The position numbers and the translations under genes are program-made. Of a DNA stretch of 64,000 nt, positions 10,818-22,134 are shown in pieces. Each line of letters starts with the position of its first letter. Position 1 is the stretch's first letter. This stretch comes from Paraphysomonas bandaiensis (lineage: Eukaryota; Chrysophyceae): NCBI GenBank assembly GCA_965644295.1, contig CBFFRP010000348.1, forward strand, positions 62,001 to 126,000. Reading direction: 5' to 3'. Under the pieces are notes generated by a model. The model was not told the origin of the DNA, did no database searches, and worked only from the letters and a program-made list of their open reading frames with translations.

Positions 10818-12899
10818 ATGGATTCTTCCAAGAAGTTTCTTTCTGTAACAAAAGAAAATATTCAGCAGTTCTCTCAGGGTCACTTCCATGATGTGTTGGA
10901 GGACATCGAGGCCCTGTTAGCCCCTCCTCATACCAACACAGCTGCACAGATACTATACAGAGATATCAGCCTTGATGCAGCATTCAACTGCAGGAGGGAG
11001 ATGATTGCATTGAAGAAAGTGATGCAGAGAATGAGTGAGATGTCTCAGCAGCAGGAGAAGATATTATCTCGTCTATCTACATGGCAGTACAGGACTATAG
11101 ACCTTAACACTGATGAGAGTGCTGCTGCTGCTGCTGGATCGGATGGGGAAGTAAGAAAATGGGTGCTTTCGAAAGAGTACGAAGAATGCTCTGATGCTCT
11201 TCAGCTCTCTCGTGGACTCTCGCACTCTCTCGTGGAAGCCAGGGGGCTCATGAAGTCAATATGCTCCATTTCGCGTTGGCCCGATGCGCAAGGCATAAAA
11301 AACTGTCCGTCTACCTCGAGTGCATTGCAGTACATTAAGAGCATGCCTATTGGTAAGGTGTGGTGGAATGCTCTGCGGGATGCAAGCGCTTTTATGTTGT
11401 CAGTTGGGGAGTCAGCTTGTGAAAAGTGGGAGGATTGGGTGCGTTGGGATGGCGATGAGGAAAAATATATGAGTGGATGGGAGAGTATTAGACTCCTTCG
11501 GAATAGAATTAAAGACACTATTAGCGAAAGTGCTGCAGAGGGCGTGGTTTGCTCTTTCGTTGCTCGCGGAGGTTGGAAATCTTGTGAAATGCGATACCGT
11601 GCTAGTGTCTACGCCGCTCGCCTCAGTCGCCTGGGGGAAGCACTGAACAGAGCCTATAATATACTTACAGCACTCGTGAGTAATGTCGAGGCTGGTGATA
11701 GTGCGTTCAGTCTCTTGCGAACCCACGGGAAAAAACATTTGTTACGATTACGCTCAGCTGCCTGTGTTGTTTCTGAGCTATCCTTGTGGGTGCGAGAAAT
11801 ACTCACGAGAACACATCAACGCAGCCATGGTACAGAGAGAGTTATGGCATACGACGCTGTATTTGTGGCTGGTGACAGTACGCTCTCCTCGGGTGCAGGG
11901 CACAGGGCGACAATGCAAACTATGTTCTACCCAGTTACCTTCACACGCCTTCCGGGCTTGCTGAATGAAACTGCAAACGACATATTGGCTTTGACTCCGA
12001 CATTCCTGAACTCTGTGGAGGGTTCCCAATGGCCCCCTCGCGCTGACGCATCCAGGCCATCTGTGGAGGGGAGCTGCCAGTGTATAGGATGTGGAGGAAG
12101 TTTCTCTCGAGTGTGGATGGATCTCTGGATCGGTAACAAGAAAGGCGGTAACGAGAGAAATGGAGTGTGCTGTGAATGTGTCCGGCGACACAAGTCGGCG
12201 ACTTCGAGCTGTTCACATGACCTACTTCGTGCACTGCAACCCTCATCTGTCAAGCAACGAGCTGGGTGCAAAGATTTTTTTTGTTCTCATGAACTATACT
12301 GTCCTGTACATGATGGCGTCTCCAGAGCGGCCTTTTCATGTGATGCTTGCCGGTTGCATAGGGGAGATGGAAGCGACCTTTTGCAACTGTGCATCAGACT
12401 CAGCGCGGGGTGCGATGGTGTGATTCTTTTCCTAGATTTTGATCGTACATTGTGTACATCTAGGGCAGGTGCCGACCCTTGCCCCCCTGTGGATATTGGA
12501 GCAGCAGCCTCGCAGAAGCAAAAGCATATAGTCGACGAAGAGTTGAGGGCTGTTCTGCATGATGCTTCTCTCCGCCTCCGCTATATATGCACCAGGAATA
12601 GACATGGCGAATCTATAAGACAATTTTTGAGTAAGAACGACTGCCCCGTGGATGGAATCCACATTGTTGCGAAAAAGAGCAATAAATCAAGGGTAGATGT
12701 ACTGACTGATAACAATACAGCTCCTAGTATTGTGTGGGAAGAAACCAAGTTCAAAGGAAGTGTAGCTTCCCGAGTACTTTCGGAAAATTTAAACTGTGTA
12801 GGTATTCTTGTCGACGATGATATTGCCGAGCTTAGTGATTCTACAGCAAAATCACCTGAAAACCTCCATCGTTTTCTATTTTGTCGCTGTGCATTGTAA
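10818..12899 (+). CDS. HAD-fold protein with Cys-rich (putative zinc-binding) module
   Basis: Single-exon product of 694 aa. The start is ATG 10818 (MDSSKKFLS); the frame is open further upstream, but that part runs through the microsatellite and lacks protein character. The N-terminal 400 or so residues are helical and unfamiliar. Residues about 420-515 hold many Cys and His residues (CQCIGCGG, CCECVRRH, CSHELYCPVH, CDACRLH), a pattern of CxxC knuckles suggesting zinc binding. The C-terminus has an ordered set of haloacid-dehalogenase motifs: I, LFLDFDRTLCT (about 537-547); II, YICTRN; III, a Lys in EETKFKGSVASRVL; IV, VGILVDDDIAEL (about 660-671). This predicts an Asp-nucleophile phosphatase or a related phosphotransferase. 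Substrate and pathway cannot be read from the sequence. The combination of a Cys-rich module with a HAD domain is unusual in my experience. Confidence 0.75.
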   Translation: MDSSKKFLSVTKENIQQFSQGHFHDVLEDIEALLAPPHTNTAAQILYRDISLDAAFNCRREMIALKKVMQRMSEMSQQQEKILSRLSTWQYRTIDLNTDESAAAAAGSDGEVRKWVLSKEYEECSDALQLSRGLSHSLVEARGLMKSICSISRWPDAQGIKNCPSTSSALQYIKSMPIGKVWWNALRDASAFMLSVGESACEKWEDWVRWDGDEEKYMSGWESIRLLRNRIKDTISESAAEGVVCSFVARGGWKSCEMRYRASVYAARLSRLGEALNRAYNILTALVSNVEAGDSAFSLLRTHGKKHLLRLRSAACVVSELSLWVREILTRTHQRSHGTERVMAYDAVFVAGDSTLSSGAGHRATMQTMFYPVTFTRLPGLLNETANDILALTPTFLNSVEGSQWPPRADASRPSVEGSCQCIGCGGSFSRVWMDLWIGNKKGGNERNGVCCECVRRHKSATSSCSHDLLRALQPSSVKQRAGCKDFFCSHELYCPVHDGVSRAAFSCDACRLHRGDGSDLLQLCIRLSAGCDGVILFLDFDRTLCTSRAGADPCPPVDIGAAASQKQKHIVDEELRAVLHDASLRLRYICTRNRHGESIRQFLSKNDCPVDGIHIVAKKSNKSRVDVLTDNNTAPSIVWEETKFKGSVASRVLSENLNCVGILVDDDIAELSDSTAKSPENLHRFLFCRCAL

Positions 12900-13486
12900 A
12901 CTAGCAACTAGCAGAACGAATATTGGTATTGTCAATTAGTACATAAAGAAAATGCTTCTTATTAGCGTATGTGTTGTTGTTATGTTATAGTACTGTGTAA
13001 ATTATATTAAAGTAAACTATCTTACTATCAGAGTCATATGGAATAGCAAGCTTGCCAATGGTTATGCTTATCATTGCCAACAAGCAACAAGTATTTTAGC
13101 AACAAGTATTATTCTTACTACCTACACTACCATTCATTCAACAATACCTTAAACCTTAAACTCAAGAATAATTAGTCACACTAAATAATATTAGGATTAC
13201 TATCCCAACTTGAGTACACGCTGCTGACTACTGACTAGTACATATGTTATGCAGAGATACTAATTAGCTACGATGACATTACTCGTGCGATATCACGTAT
13301 ACTGAAGGACATGCAACAATGTAAATTAACGTAGACTACAACGCGATGACAAAAACAATATCTTCCACCGAAAAAATAAATGCACAGAATTACAATCCCT
13401 CGTAGAAGCGGTCCCACCATTTGTCTTGCTCTTGCCCTTGTCTGCAGTATATAAATTAAAAGAAACACATAATGCTAGCGAGAACT
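12900..13486. other. Intergenic, tail-to-tail
   Basis: AT-rich 3' flank between the HAD gene (+) and the MKP1-like gene (-). Contains a short direct repeat (AGCAACAAGTATT twice near 13083-13110). No gene seen. Confidence 0.5.
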
Positions 13487-15657
13487 TTATTTATACCGAG
13501 CAATACTAAGAGTTGCAGGTATCGAAAGAAGCTCCCTAAGTGATGAGCTGTCGATATGCACATCCCCTCGAGCTACTCCCTCTGCAGCAAACTTTCGCAA
13601 AATCGAATCAACACTATCTGAGGCCTCTAACAAAGAGGCCACAGGTTCATGTCCTCCCTTGCTATCTCCAGCGGCACCACAGGTGAAGTCCGCCGGTACT
13701 CTAAAAGAAGTGCCTACCCAGAGGTAGTGGGGTTCGTCCACACATCTCAGAAAGAATAGAGAATGCTACAGATATACATAATAAGACAGGTCACAGAGCA
13801 ACTCTGCAAACTCACCTCATCAAGATCATCGTCATCGTAAACAGCAAAGTGTTGCCACTGCCATTTAATGTCACCTCCCTCTCTCCGCACACACTGGAAG
13901 AGCTGCGGCTTCTTAGTGCTCTGCTTTCCAGGAGATGGAGCAGAACCAATCACCTCTGTAACAACTTTAACAACATCTGCCTCCGCGTCTACCATCACCA
14001 AGTCTCCTGTACTCCCTTTTCCAGCAAGGCACAATGGGGGCACAGGCTTGTCGTTGATCGTTACCGCATTGTCAGCTGACACTGAAGGAACGGTGTCGCC
14101 AGGAACCTCACAGTTAGTGGTATTAACAATAGCACGTCTCTCAACAGTAACACTCGAGTCTGAAGTATTCATAGACAGATTCCGCTTAAGAGCGAGTTGA
14201 TTTGGTTTATGTAGGGAGCTTGGAGAGGCTACCAATTCTCCAGGGGGGTCTTCAAGAGGAAGTAAGAACCCAGCAGAAACATGACTCTTTATAACAATCC
14301 GCTCCACGCCACCGCCTTGACTATGTTGCTCCTCTATGGGGTGCTGAGAACCCATGGACATTTGTCTATCTATCGTGCTGTCTGTCTGCATATGCCCCAA
14401 CCCAGTGACCGTACCGATACTGCGTCTGCGGTGAGCTTCCTTTAGGGAGTCGGGCTCACAAACAAACAGATCATCAAACTCTATCTTGCTCCTCACATCA
14501 CCCGCACCTTCCTGTATAATGTGGTCCCTGAAGTCCACTGGCTCTGCCATGTCGTCTATGACCTCAATAGTGTCCGCCTCGCAGAAGACACCCATTATCT
14601 GTTGGACAAGAATGCACGTAATTTTCAGGCACTCAGGATCCGCGTCCCGACCTTTCCACACATATACACACTTACAGTCCCCTGCAGCAGGTCGCACCAC
14701 GAATACCCCCCCAGAATGAAGCAATGAGCTTCTGGGATGCACAATCTTTCGACTTTCTGGGTTACGCACTAGTTTCAGGACTGGTGTGCCCCTGTCGTGT
14801 GGTAGGTGCGATGCGCATCGGAAAAATATGGGCGTGTTCCTAGACTCCCCATGAAGGAGCTCATCCAATTCAATCAAATTACAAGTGAACCCTGTGTTAG
14901 GGGCACAAGCAGCACGACAGCTTTTTACGTAATCGAATGCCGATTTCCAGCTGCTCTCTGTACAAGCTACATTAAAAAAGCAGTAAATAGATGTGGTGCA
15001 TCTTACCAGAAGCCCACATCAAGTACGCTATAGCAAAGGAGCATGATCTTGATACTCCTCTCTCACAGTGAAGAAGTGTATTCAACTTAGAGTGGCGCCC
15101 AATTTCAATGAATTGTATCACCTCGCAAAAGAACCAGCTGATGTCGTCTTGGCGACCGTCAATCATATCAATGCTAAGGTAGGTCAAAGAGTCGTCGTCA
15201 ATAAAATGGTTTTCGACAACGCTGGGGGCAAAATTGATTATGCGGGTGATATTGTGTTGCCGAAGTATTTCACGTGAGCCGGCAACCTAAAAAATGTTAT
15301 GAGAGGTCGAACATATGTAGCCACGCGAAGCACAACCTTAGCGCCACCAACATATAAAAAATCCGTTACTTGTGAGCATTCCTCCTCACAAGTCGCCATT
15401 AATTGTCGACGACTTTGTCCTTCTGTATAATCAAAATTAAATGCTTCATTAGGAGTCCATCCGCCTATCCCTGAGGGCTCTCTCTTGGGCCCATCAGATA
15501 ACGGGGCGGGAGGGATACATCTCGTCTTCTCGATGGGGATATCTGTATGTACACGAACCACGCTCTCATTCCTCACCTTCTTCGCTGGAGTGTTGGATCC
15601 TGAGTACGGAACCACTGACTGGAAGTCTTTCTTATTTCTTGAGCTTGTGCCTCCCAT
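13487..15657 (-). CDS. MKP1-like dual-specificity phosphatase with gelsolin-type repeats
   Basis: Four exons, 15657-15337, 15286-15007, 14966-13816 and 13765-13487, join in frame to about 676 aa. The start MGGTSSRN is a plausible N-myristoylation sequence (Gly2, Ser6). The DSP domain begins at DFLYVGGA, crosses the first intron, and contains the P-loop HCERGVSRS (about residue 180) with catalytic Cys and Arg and the following SFAIAYLMW helix. The general-acid Asp is likely in DMIDGRQDD. Downstream, IFFRCASHL...GGVFVVRP...CVYVWKGRDA and, across the last intron, SLFFLRCVDEPHYLWVGTSF match gelsolin-like segments, as in plant MKP1. The middle is Ser/Thr-rich and likely disordered. The family dephosphorylates MAP kinases on Thr and Tyr; membrane anchoring by myristate is inferred. 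Confidence 0.85.
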
Positions 15658-16431
15658 TATATCATACCTGATGAGAGGACAGTGAGAGGGGAGAGACGTC
15701 AGTTTATTCAGAACAAACACATTAGATTAATAGCTGCACCTGTTGTGATATAATGGTCATCAGTGACACTGTCTGTCTCTATGTGTATGTATATATGTGT
15801 GTATGAGTGTTGTTCATTCAAGTTCATCCAGCATCATACTGCTGTATGATAACACTGACACTTCGGCCCGCACCATCATTTCATACACATATACATATAC
15901 ATACCTGATACTGCTGTAGGCTACAGCACTTCTGTCTTCTGTAGCATACCACCTACAATCCCTATCATACCATATGCACGTACATACATGTACAGTAGGT
16001 ATACCACCCCATACACTGACTGCCTCCTACACTACAGGATACTAGTATCCACATCGACACCAGTTGCAGTGGTCTGTATACCACACCCCTACGACGTATT
16101 CCTGCTATATGGTATGATTGGATGGGTTAAAGTTCCTCATATATATGGCACTGTGCAGTGTGGAGTATGCTATAGTATAGTATGGGATAGTAGTGATCTC
16201 ATGATATGATGGTCCATTAGATCCACTCCACTGTTGATTCTATTGTGTGTTGTCTTGTTTTATAGATACTTTATAATTGAAATGAGAGTACATGGCCTCC
16301 TTCATGGGAGTTATCGGACACATATACATGCAATCCATACAACTCACTGTGCATATTGAACACAATTGATCCGTTCCATACATCTGCTCTGTGTACTATT
16401 CAAAGTATTCTTATTTGAAGTATAGCTGCCA
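15658..16431. other. Divergent intergenic region
   Basis: 5' flanks of the MKP1-like (-) and PIG-A (+) genes. Rich in ATAC/GTAT microsatellite (about 15780-15910) and imperfect palindromes. No gene recognised. Confidence 0.5.
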
Positions 16432-17810
16432 ATGAAAGGCAGAAGGAAGCACAGAATCTGCATGGTATGTGATTTCTTCTATCCTAATATGGGAGGAGTG
16501 GAAACCCACATATGGTGTCTCTCTCAGTGCTTGATTGAAAGGGGCCATAAGGTTGTGGTAGTGACTCATGCATATGGTGACCGAAAGGGTATACGCTACA
16601 TGACAAATGGTCTGAAAGTATATTACTTACCGCTTGCAGTTATTTATGACCAAATAATATTCCCCACGTTATTTTCATTTTTCCCACTCTTCCGAAATAT
16701 TTTGATTCGGGAACGTATCAGTATCGTACATGGCCATCAAAGCACCTCGCCGATGATGCATGAGGCTATACTATATGCTCGGACAATGGGATACAAAGTA
16801 TGTTATACAGATCACAGCTTGTTTGGATTCGATGACATTGCTGGGTAGGTGTTTACTATTTTATGTGTGTGGCTCTAAATATACGTAGGCTACACATAAA
16901 TAAGATTCTTCAGTTTACACTTTCTGACATTGATCATGCTATTTGTGTGTCGAATACTTGGTACGTGCAAACAAAATTTGCATAGATAAACCTGCTGATA
17001 TTACACAGTCGCGAGAACCTGGTACTAAGGGCGTACTTGCATCCGTCTTTGGTGTCCACTATTCCAAACGCAGTGGACCCAACCAAGTTCACCCCTGATC
17101 CCTCCAGGCGTCAGCCAGCTAGTACTATCAACATAGTCATGCTCAGTAGACTTGTGTACCGGAAAGGTATAGACCTCGCTGTCAAGTAAGTCTCTGTGCA
17201 GTTGATTGTTCGCACTAAACTGTCTATCAGAGTCATTCCCCTGCTCTGTGCCCAATTTCCCATGATTCACTTTATTATTGGTGGAGATGGACCTAAAAAA
17301 CTCCTGCTTGAAGAGATGCGGGAACGTCACCAGCTGCATGACCGAGTGGAGCTCCTCGGAGAGATCCCCCACAATCGAGTGAGGGATGTGCTCGTACGTG
17401 GCCATATATTCCTTAATTGCTCCCTGACAGAGTCGTTTTGTATCGCCCTGTTGGAGGCTGCATCATGTGGTTTGTTCGTCGTCTCTACTAAAGTTGGAGG
17501 TGTTCCAGAGGTTCTACCAGTGGCCATGATAAAGTTTGCGGACCCCACAGTCGAAGGTTTACTTAACGCCCTTACCGATGCTATATCCATGTCACGGCGG
17601 GTTATTCCGAATGATTTGCATAACAGGATAGTTGTCATGTATAGTTGGATGGATGTGAGTGAGAGGACAGAAGTTGTATATTGTAGAATGGCACTCAGCG
17701 GTTCCCCTTCTTTAGCGACAAGGTTTTTGAGGTACATTGTGGAGTATACAAATGACCTGTATAATATTATATCAGATATCTTTCTGTTGGTCCTTGGGCT
17801 GGACTACTAG
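16432..17810 (+). CDS. PIGA: Phosphatidylinositol N-acetylglucosaminyltransferase catalytic subunit (PIG-A/GPI3)
   Basis: Four exons, 16432-16844, 16889-16960, 17009-17185 and 17231-17810, join in frame to about 413 aa. The enzyme transfers GlcNAc from UDP-GlcNAc to phosphatidylinositol at the ER, the first step of GPI-anchor synthesis, within a multi-subunit complex. The family's hallmarks are present: [19 protein letters not shown] at the N-terminus, [23 protein letters not shown], the second Rossmann half with [31 protein letters not shown], the GT4 E-x7-E motif in [15 protein letters not shown], and [14 protein letters not shown] hydrophobic segment near the C-terminus ([14 protein letters not shown]) would be the single membrane anchor. 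The length is somewhat short of animal PIG-A (C-terminal tail trimmed). Confidence 0.96.
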
Positions 17811-18853
17811 CGTGTGCCATAGCCGCCTGTCTGCACATAATGAGTTATATATATGATATATTCGTACCCGTTAGTTCTATTGAAATATGCCCGGACTATC
17901 CATCCCCTAAAACCTCGAAAATATATTCGAAGCGTATCATGGATACATAGGTAGTTGTTAATAAAGCGCAGTCAATGTTGAGTTTTGCTTAGAGTTGAAC
18001 AATTAAATATTTTGGTTTACGGCATCTGGATATATTTCATGAAGTGACTGTATACCCACGCTGCGAGCCTTGAACAATCACTTCCCCTTTTTATCTAGAC
18101 CATGATACACATATACACAATACACACACACATCATCAACGATATCTGTTAGAATTAGACATTATACTGAAGTTGACCTTGCTCTACACTTAAACCTTAA
18201 CCTTGCTTTGTTGCATACAATGTACTTTCAAGTAGCTAAGAATTTTAAAATTATTAATCTGAGAACTCAGTACTTCCCTGTTCACACCATATACATTTAA
18301 CATCTGCTTACAGAAACACCTGTTTATCATATGTTCACCAGTCACTCCTATATCTTACATAGTACACAGGAGGCCTAGTCACACATCAGTAGCTGAATTT
18401 ACTTCCATTGCAACTATGAGTTGATTTCACCTATTGCAATCTATGAACTATGAACCCACTTAAATTGCGCATTCCATAACGCATCATGCTGCAGAAGTCA
18501 AGAATATCATTCTGAATAGTATATATACATTTGCATTTAGAAGCTCGTCTAGACATGACTATATTGCAATTGTAGTGTTAGAAAAGTATTGATGGGTAGT
18601 TAGCTTACAATACCAAGAATCTATTGTTCCCTAACCTACTATAAATGACTCTGATTTTGAGTCCAGGTAATAGAAGGAAAGAGTTTACACGAACCAAGAA
18701 TATATATTTTCAAGAATATTCAAGTACGGCCACATACATACTATCGAAGACTACGTTATGATGCACAAAACAAACAAAACAATTTGTTTAGAATCAACAA
18801 ATATCCATCTACTGGTGGTGTTAAGAAACACCAATTTTTTAAAGCACACAGAA
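17811..18853. other. Intergenic, convergent
   Basis: AT-rich 3' flanks of PIG-A (+) and H2A.Z (-). No open frame, RNA gene or obvious repeat. Confidence 0.5.
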
Positions 18854-19330
18854 TTACATTGAAGACGCTCCCTTCTTTCCTCCGGTTTTAGGAACAACAG
18901 GGGCTGATTGAGCAGCCGAAGAAGATTTGTTGATAAGAGCCTTGTGGATGTGGGGAATAACACCTCCTCCAGCAATAGTTGCCTTGATAAGTGCATCAAG
19001 CTCCTCATCTCCACGAATTGCTAGAAGCAAGTGTCTGGGAGTGATACGCTTCACCTTGAGATCCTTACAGGCGTTTCCAGCCAACTCAAGAACCTCAGCA
19101 GTGAGATACTCCATAATAGCTGCAGTATACACAGCAGCAGTTGCTCCTACTCTCTGATGAGAGTGCACACGCTGCTTGAGAAATCTGTGAATACGTCCAA
19201 CAGGGAACTGCAGACCAGCCCTAGAAGAACGAGACTGTGGGGACTTCTTAGAGGAAGGGGCTTTGCCACCTTTACCTCCTTTGCCACCCTTACCACCTTT
19301 GCCGCCTTTACCGCCGCCACCGAGATCCAT
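18854..19330 (-). CDS. Histone H2A.Z
   Basis: Single exon, 158 aa. The core is nearly invariant H2[71 protein letters not shown] and IPHIHKALI. The [23 protein letters not shown] stretch, including the extended acidic patch, distinguishes H2A.Z from canonical H2A. The N-terminal tail is an iterated GGK array (five or more units), offering evenly spaced acetylatable lysines. The C-terminal tail is long and Ser/Ala/Lys-rich. H2A.Z replaces H2A in nucleosomes at promoters and heterochromatin borders. The gene lies alone, not in a histone cluster, as usual for replacement variants. Confidence 0.97.
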   Translation of the reverse strand: MDLGGGGKGGKGGKGGKGGKGGKAPSSKKSPQSRSSRAGLQFPVGRIHRFLKQRVHSHQRVGATAAVYTAAIMEYLTAEVLELAGNACKDLKVKRITPRHLLLAIRGDEELDALIKATIAGGGVIPHIHKALINKSSSAAQSAPVVPKTGGKKGASSM

Positions 19331-21239
19331 CTACGAACAAGGTTAGATAATATCAAGGACATGATTATCAACATACTTCGACTGTATTGAGATGTTAGTG
19401 AGAATATTTGATACAACAGAAATTTTAAATTAGTTTGATTCTGTTCAAGTCGCCCTCTACACTGAATCGGATCTTGAACAGGTACATTTGAGCATCTCGA
19501 ATACTTTTTTTCCGTATCTTGAATAGTCGCAAACTTTTGATTATCAATGTTGTGTGGTCTAATATATAGAATACATCGTATTATTGTGTATAGATATTTC
19601 CTTGTAGTTTCTGGATTTTTCTGCCTGTTGTATGATCGTTGTGTGTGTGTTGTTTCATGTAGCTATGCATTACGGACACAATCTGGCCCATAACGAATGA
19701 TTAGCCAAGCTTTCAGAGTTGGGCTTTCTCATGATGATTGTTTTGGGGGTTTGAGTTAGTGGCAGTGGCTCTGTACTGTGTGTTGGCATCATCTTGGAGT
19801 TATCATGTCTCGTGTGTATATATATATACACCATTCGATACATACGAAAAATGATAATGAGAGTTCATGTATATTAAGTCAGAGGAGGTGTCGCCAACCA
19901 AAACTTCGTTAGGGCTAGCGCGTGTTCCTGGTGGACAGAATGGAGAAAAGCGAGTACGTAGGTCCTGGAACTATAATTTATACGAACTTTCGAAATGTGG
20001 CAACTTCTTTGCAGTAAGAAGAAGACAACTACAATCTGCATCTGAGCTGAATTACATATTATAACAGAAAGATATAGGTAAAGCCAGTAAATGATGTTAA
20101 CACAGTCGTGGCTGTTGTGATGTCTAGATGATGGGTAGTGTTAGCCATCACATCAGTATATCAGTATCGCGCTTGGTTTAACCATACCAATTAACCACTA
20201 ATACTGAAGTGAAACTTGATTGAATTACTCTACTATATAACTTACAATATATATAATGTGTAAATATAGATACAGTGGACAATGTACACATCTTTTCTAC
20301 TTCTATGATAGAACATTCATCACTCAACTGGAATAGTAATACTTCAGGAATGGAGGTAGATGCTCTGTAGTTTCGTGATTACCATTCCGTTACTTTGTCG
20401 TATGAACCATATCATAGCTAATATTTTGTACACAGGGACCCATTATTAGATTTAACCCGTTATTTATAGCAATTTGTATATAGATATATCCAGCTTCAGT
20501 ACTACCAATTTGCCCTACATACTAATTTGCACTTGGTGTTGTAAATTAGCTGATGTACATTTATTGAAGTAATAACTAAGCCTACTAGTTCTTCGAAGCC
20601 TACGGTATCTAATTCTCAGGTATAAACTTCCAGAATGAAAGAAATCACTATAAACTAAACACTTCACATAGGACTTCACCGTATAATGTATATAAATATA
20701 GTGACACATATCACTAACTAATTCATCTTTTTCGTATTTAGTTTTGTTGCTTTTAAACTATGTATTTTCTTTGTCTATTTCACAACATATATCATATCAT
20801 ATAGCAGATATCAATGCTGCCAATTCCCTGGCATTGTAGCTGTGTAGTGCGTAGTACTTCGTACATTCTGCCCGTAAAAGTACTTGAATTGCTGTGTCAT
20901 CACTAGCATTCGAAAAATATAAAGAATATATTATGAATATCAGAAGCATCTCTTGTGAAAACGAATACACATGTCTGACGTGATTTCATAGAAGTCAGAA
21001 ATATATTCATGGTGATATTACATGTGAGAGGATGACACTGTGATACAATTCGCAAGAAATTCGACAAAAAAGGTGGAAAGTGTCTCAGCGATACTTATAC
21101 ATCTCTTGAATTAAAAGTTATTAAATCTTATTATTTGTATAATTGTCGCAATTATTTGCGCTAACAAGATACATGAGTAACACGGACATATCTCACAATG
21201 CGCAGCAAACAATCCGAAGGTCAAACGGAAATTACGACC
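19331..21239. other. Intergenic, no gene recognised
   Basis: About 1.9 kb of AT-rich DNA upstream of H2A.Z and downstream of the cystatin gene. An ATG-started 65-codon frame at 19867-20064 is Arg-rich with no recognisable features. No RNA gene found. Confidence 0.4.
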
Positions 21240-21604
21240 TCAAGATGGTAGCATTGGCGTTTCCGGTGTTACTCCTCTCTTAACAGTCATAACTTTTGGA
21301 GGTTGCCCAGTATGTGGGAGAGGCTTGACGACCTTCACGTGCAGGTGTTCGTCGCCATCAACTTTTACGAGCATCAAATAAATCGTCCCAGCAACGACTT
21401 GAGTTGTATAATGAACCAATTCAAATTCAGAGAAACTGCTACCAGCTTCTTGTTCTACATTCTCCTTTACCCCATTCAGAATTTCACAGACCTCATCATT
21501 GGGTGGGCTCATTTCTGCAGTAACATAATAACATATTAAGAGATCAATCAAAACAAATATCCAAGCAGTATACCTGAACGAAATCCTCCTGGCATATCTG
21601 TCAT
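21240..21604 (-). CDS. Stefin-type cystatin (cysteine protease inhibitor)
   Basis: Exons 21604-21574 and 21514-21240 join in frame to 101 aa, starting MTDMPGGF. The intron is 59 nt (GTATAC...CTGCAG). The product matches family 1 cystatins: an N-terminal Gly pair (MPGG) that would occupy the protease cleft, a helix with NDEVCEILNGVKENVE, the central QVVAGT hairpin loop (from the QxVxG motif), and a C-terminal LPHTGQPPKV loop like the LPHENKP of animal stefins. There is no signal peptide and there are no paired cysteines, so it should be cytosolic and inhibit papain-like cathepsins. The size is typical for stefins (about 98-105 aa). The frame that continues upstream of the first exon donor is not protein-like. 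Confidence 0.88.
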
Positions 21605-22134
21605 TGTTCTTAAGGTGTGAAAATATCTGTTGTAATATACTATCGCTTTCCTCTAATATACAGTGAGTGTTATGGTTATGATATGCAGACAATGAGCACA
21701 ACACAGTCACAGTCACAGTGCAGAGTACAGCTACCTCAAGAAGAATATCGTATCTCGTCAGCAGCAGCAGTACTGCTGCATACCGCTTCTTTGAATGAAG
21801 ATCTCGCTCAGGCATACGACTGTACTACAATGTATTCCCACACACACACTGCTGCTGATGATGATGATGATGATGAGGAGGACTTCAACTACAGTAAAAT
21901 ACAATATATACAGCAGTATCCTATAAAGTGTGATGAAGTGATGAAGAAAGAAGTATGATAATTTGCACCAATCAGCAATCACATGGCGAACCCAATTGAT
22001 TCTCTTGAGCATATGGATTTCAAGATGTTTCGACTGTCATCTCATGTATACATGAGCCATATACGACCCTCATATATAATCACAATTACACGATCATTGC
22101 ACGTGTTGTTGTGTCATCAGTGTCTTTAAAGGCA
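21605..22134. other. Divergent intergenic region with simple repeats
   Basis: 5' flanks of the cystatin (-) and SLC12 (+) genes. Holds GCAGCAGCAG, ACACACAC and GATGATGATG tracts near 21760-21880. No gene recognised. Confidence 0.5.

Noticed and set aside
19867-20064. 65-codon ATG frame upstream of H2A.Z
   Set aside because: No recognisable domain, no neighbouring exon, and a length expected by chance.
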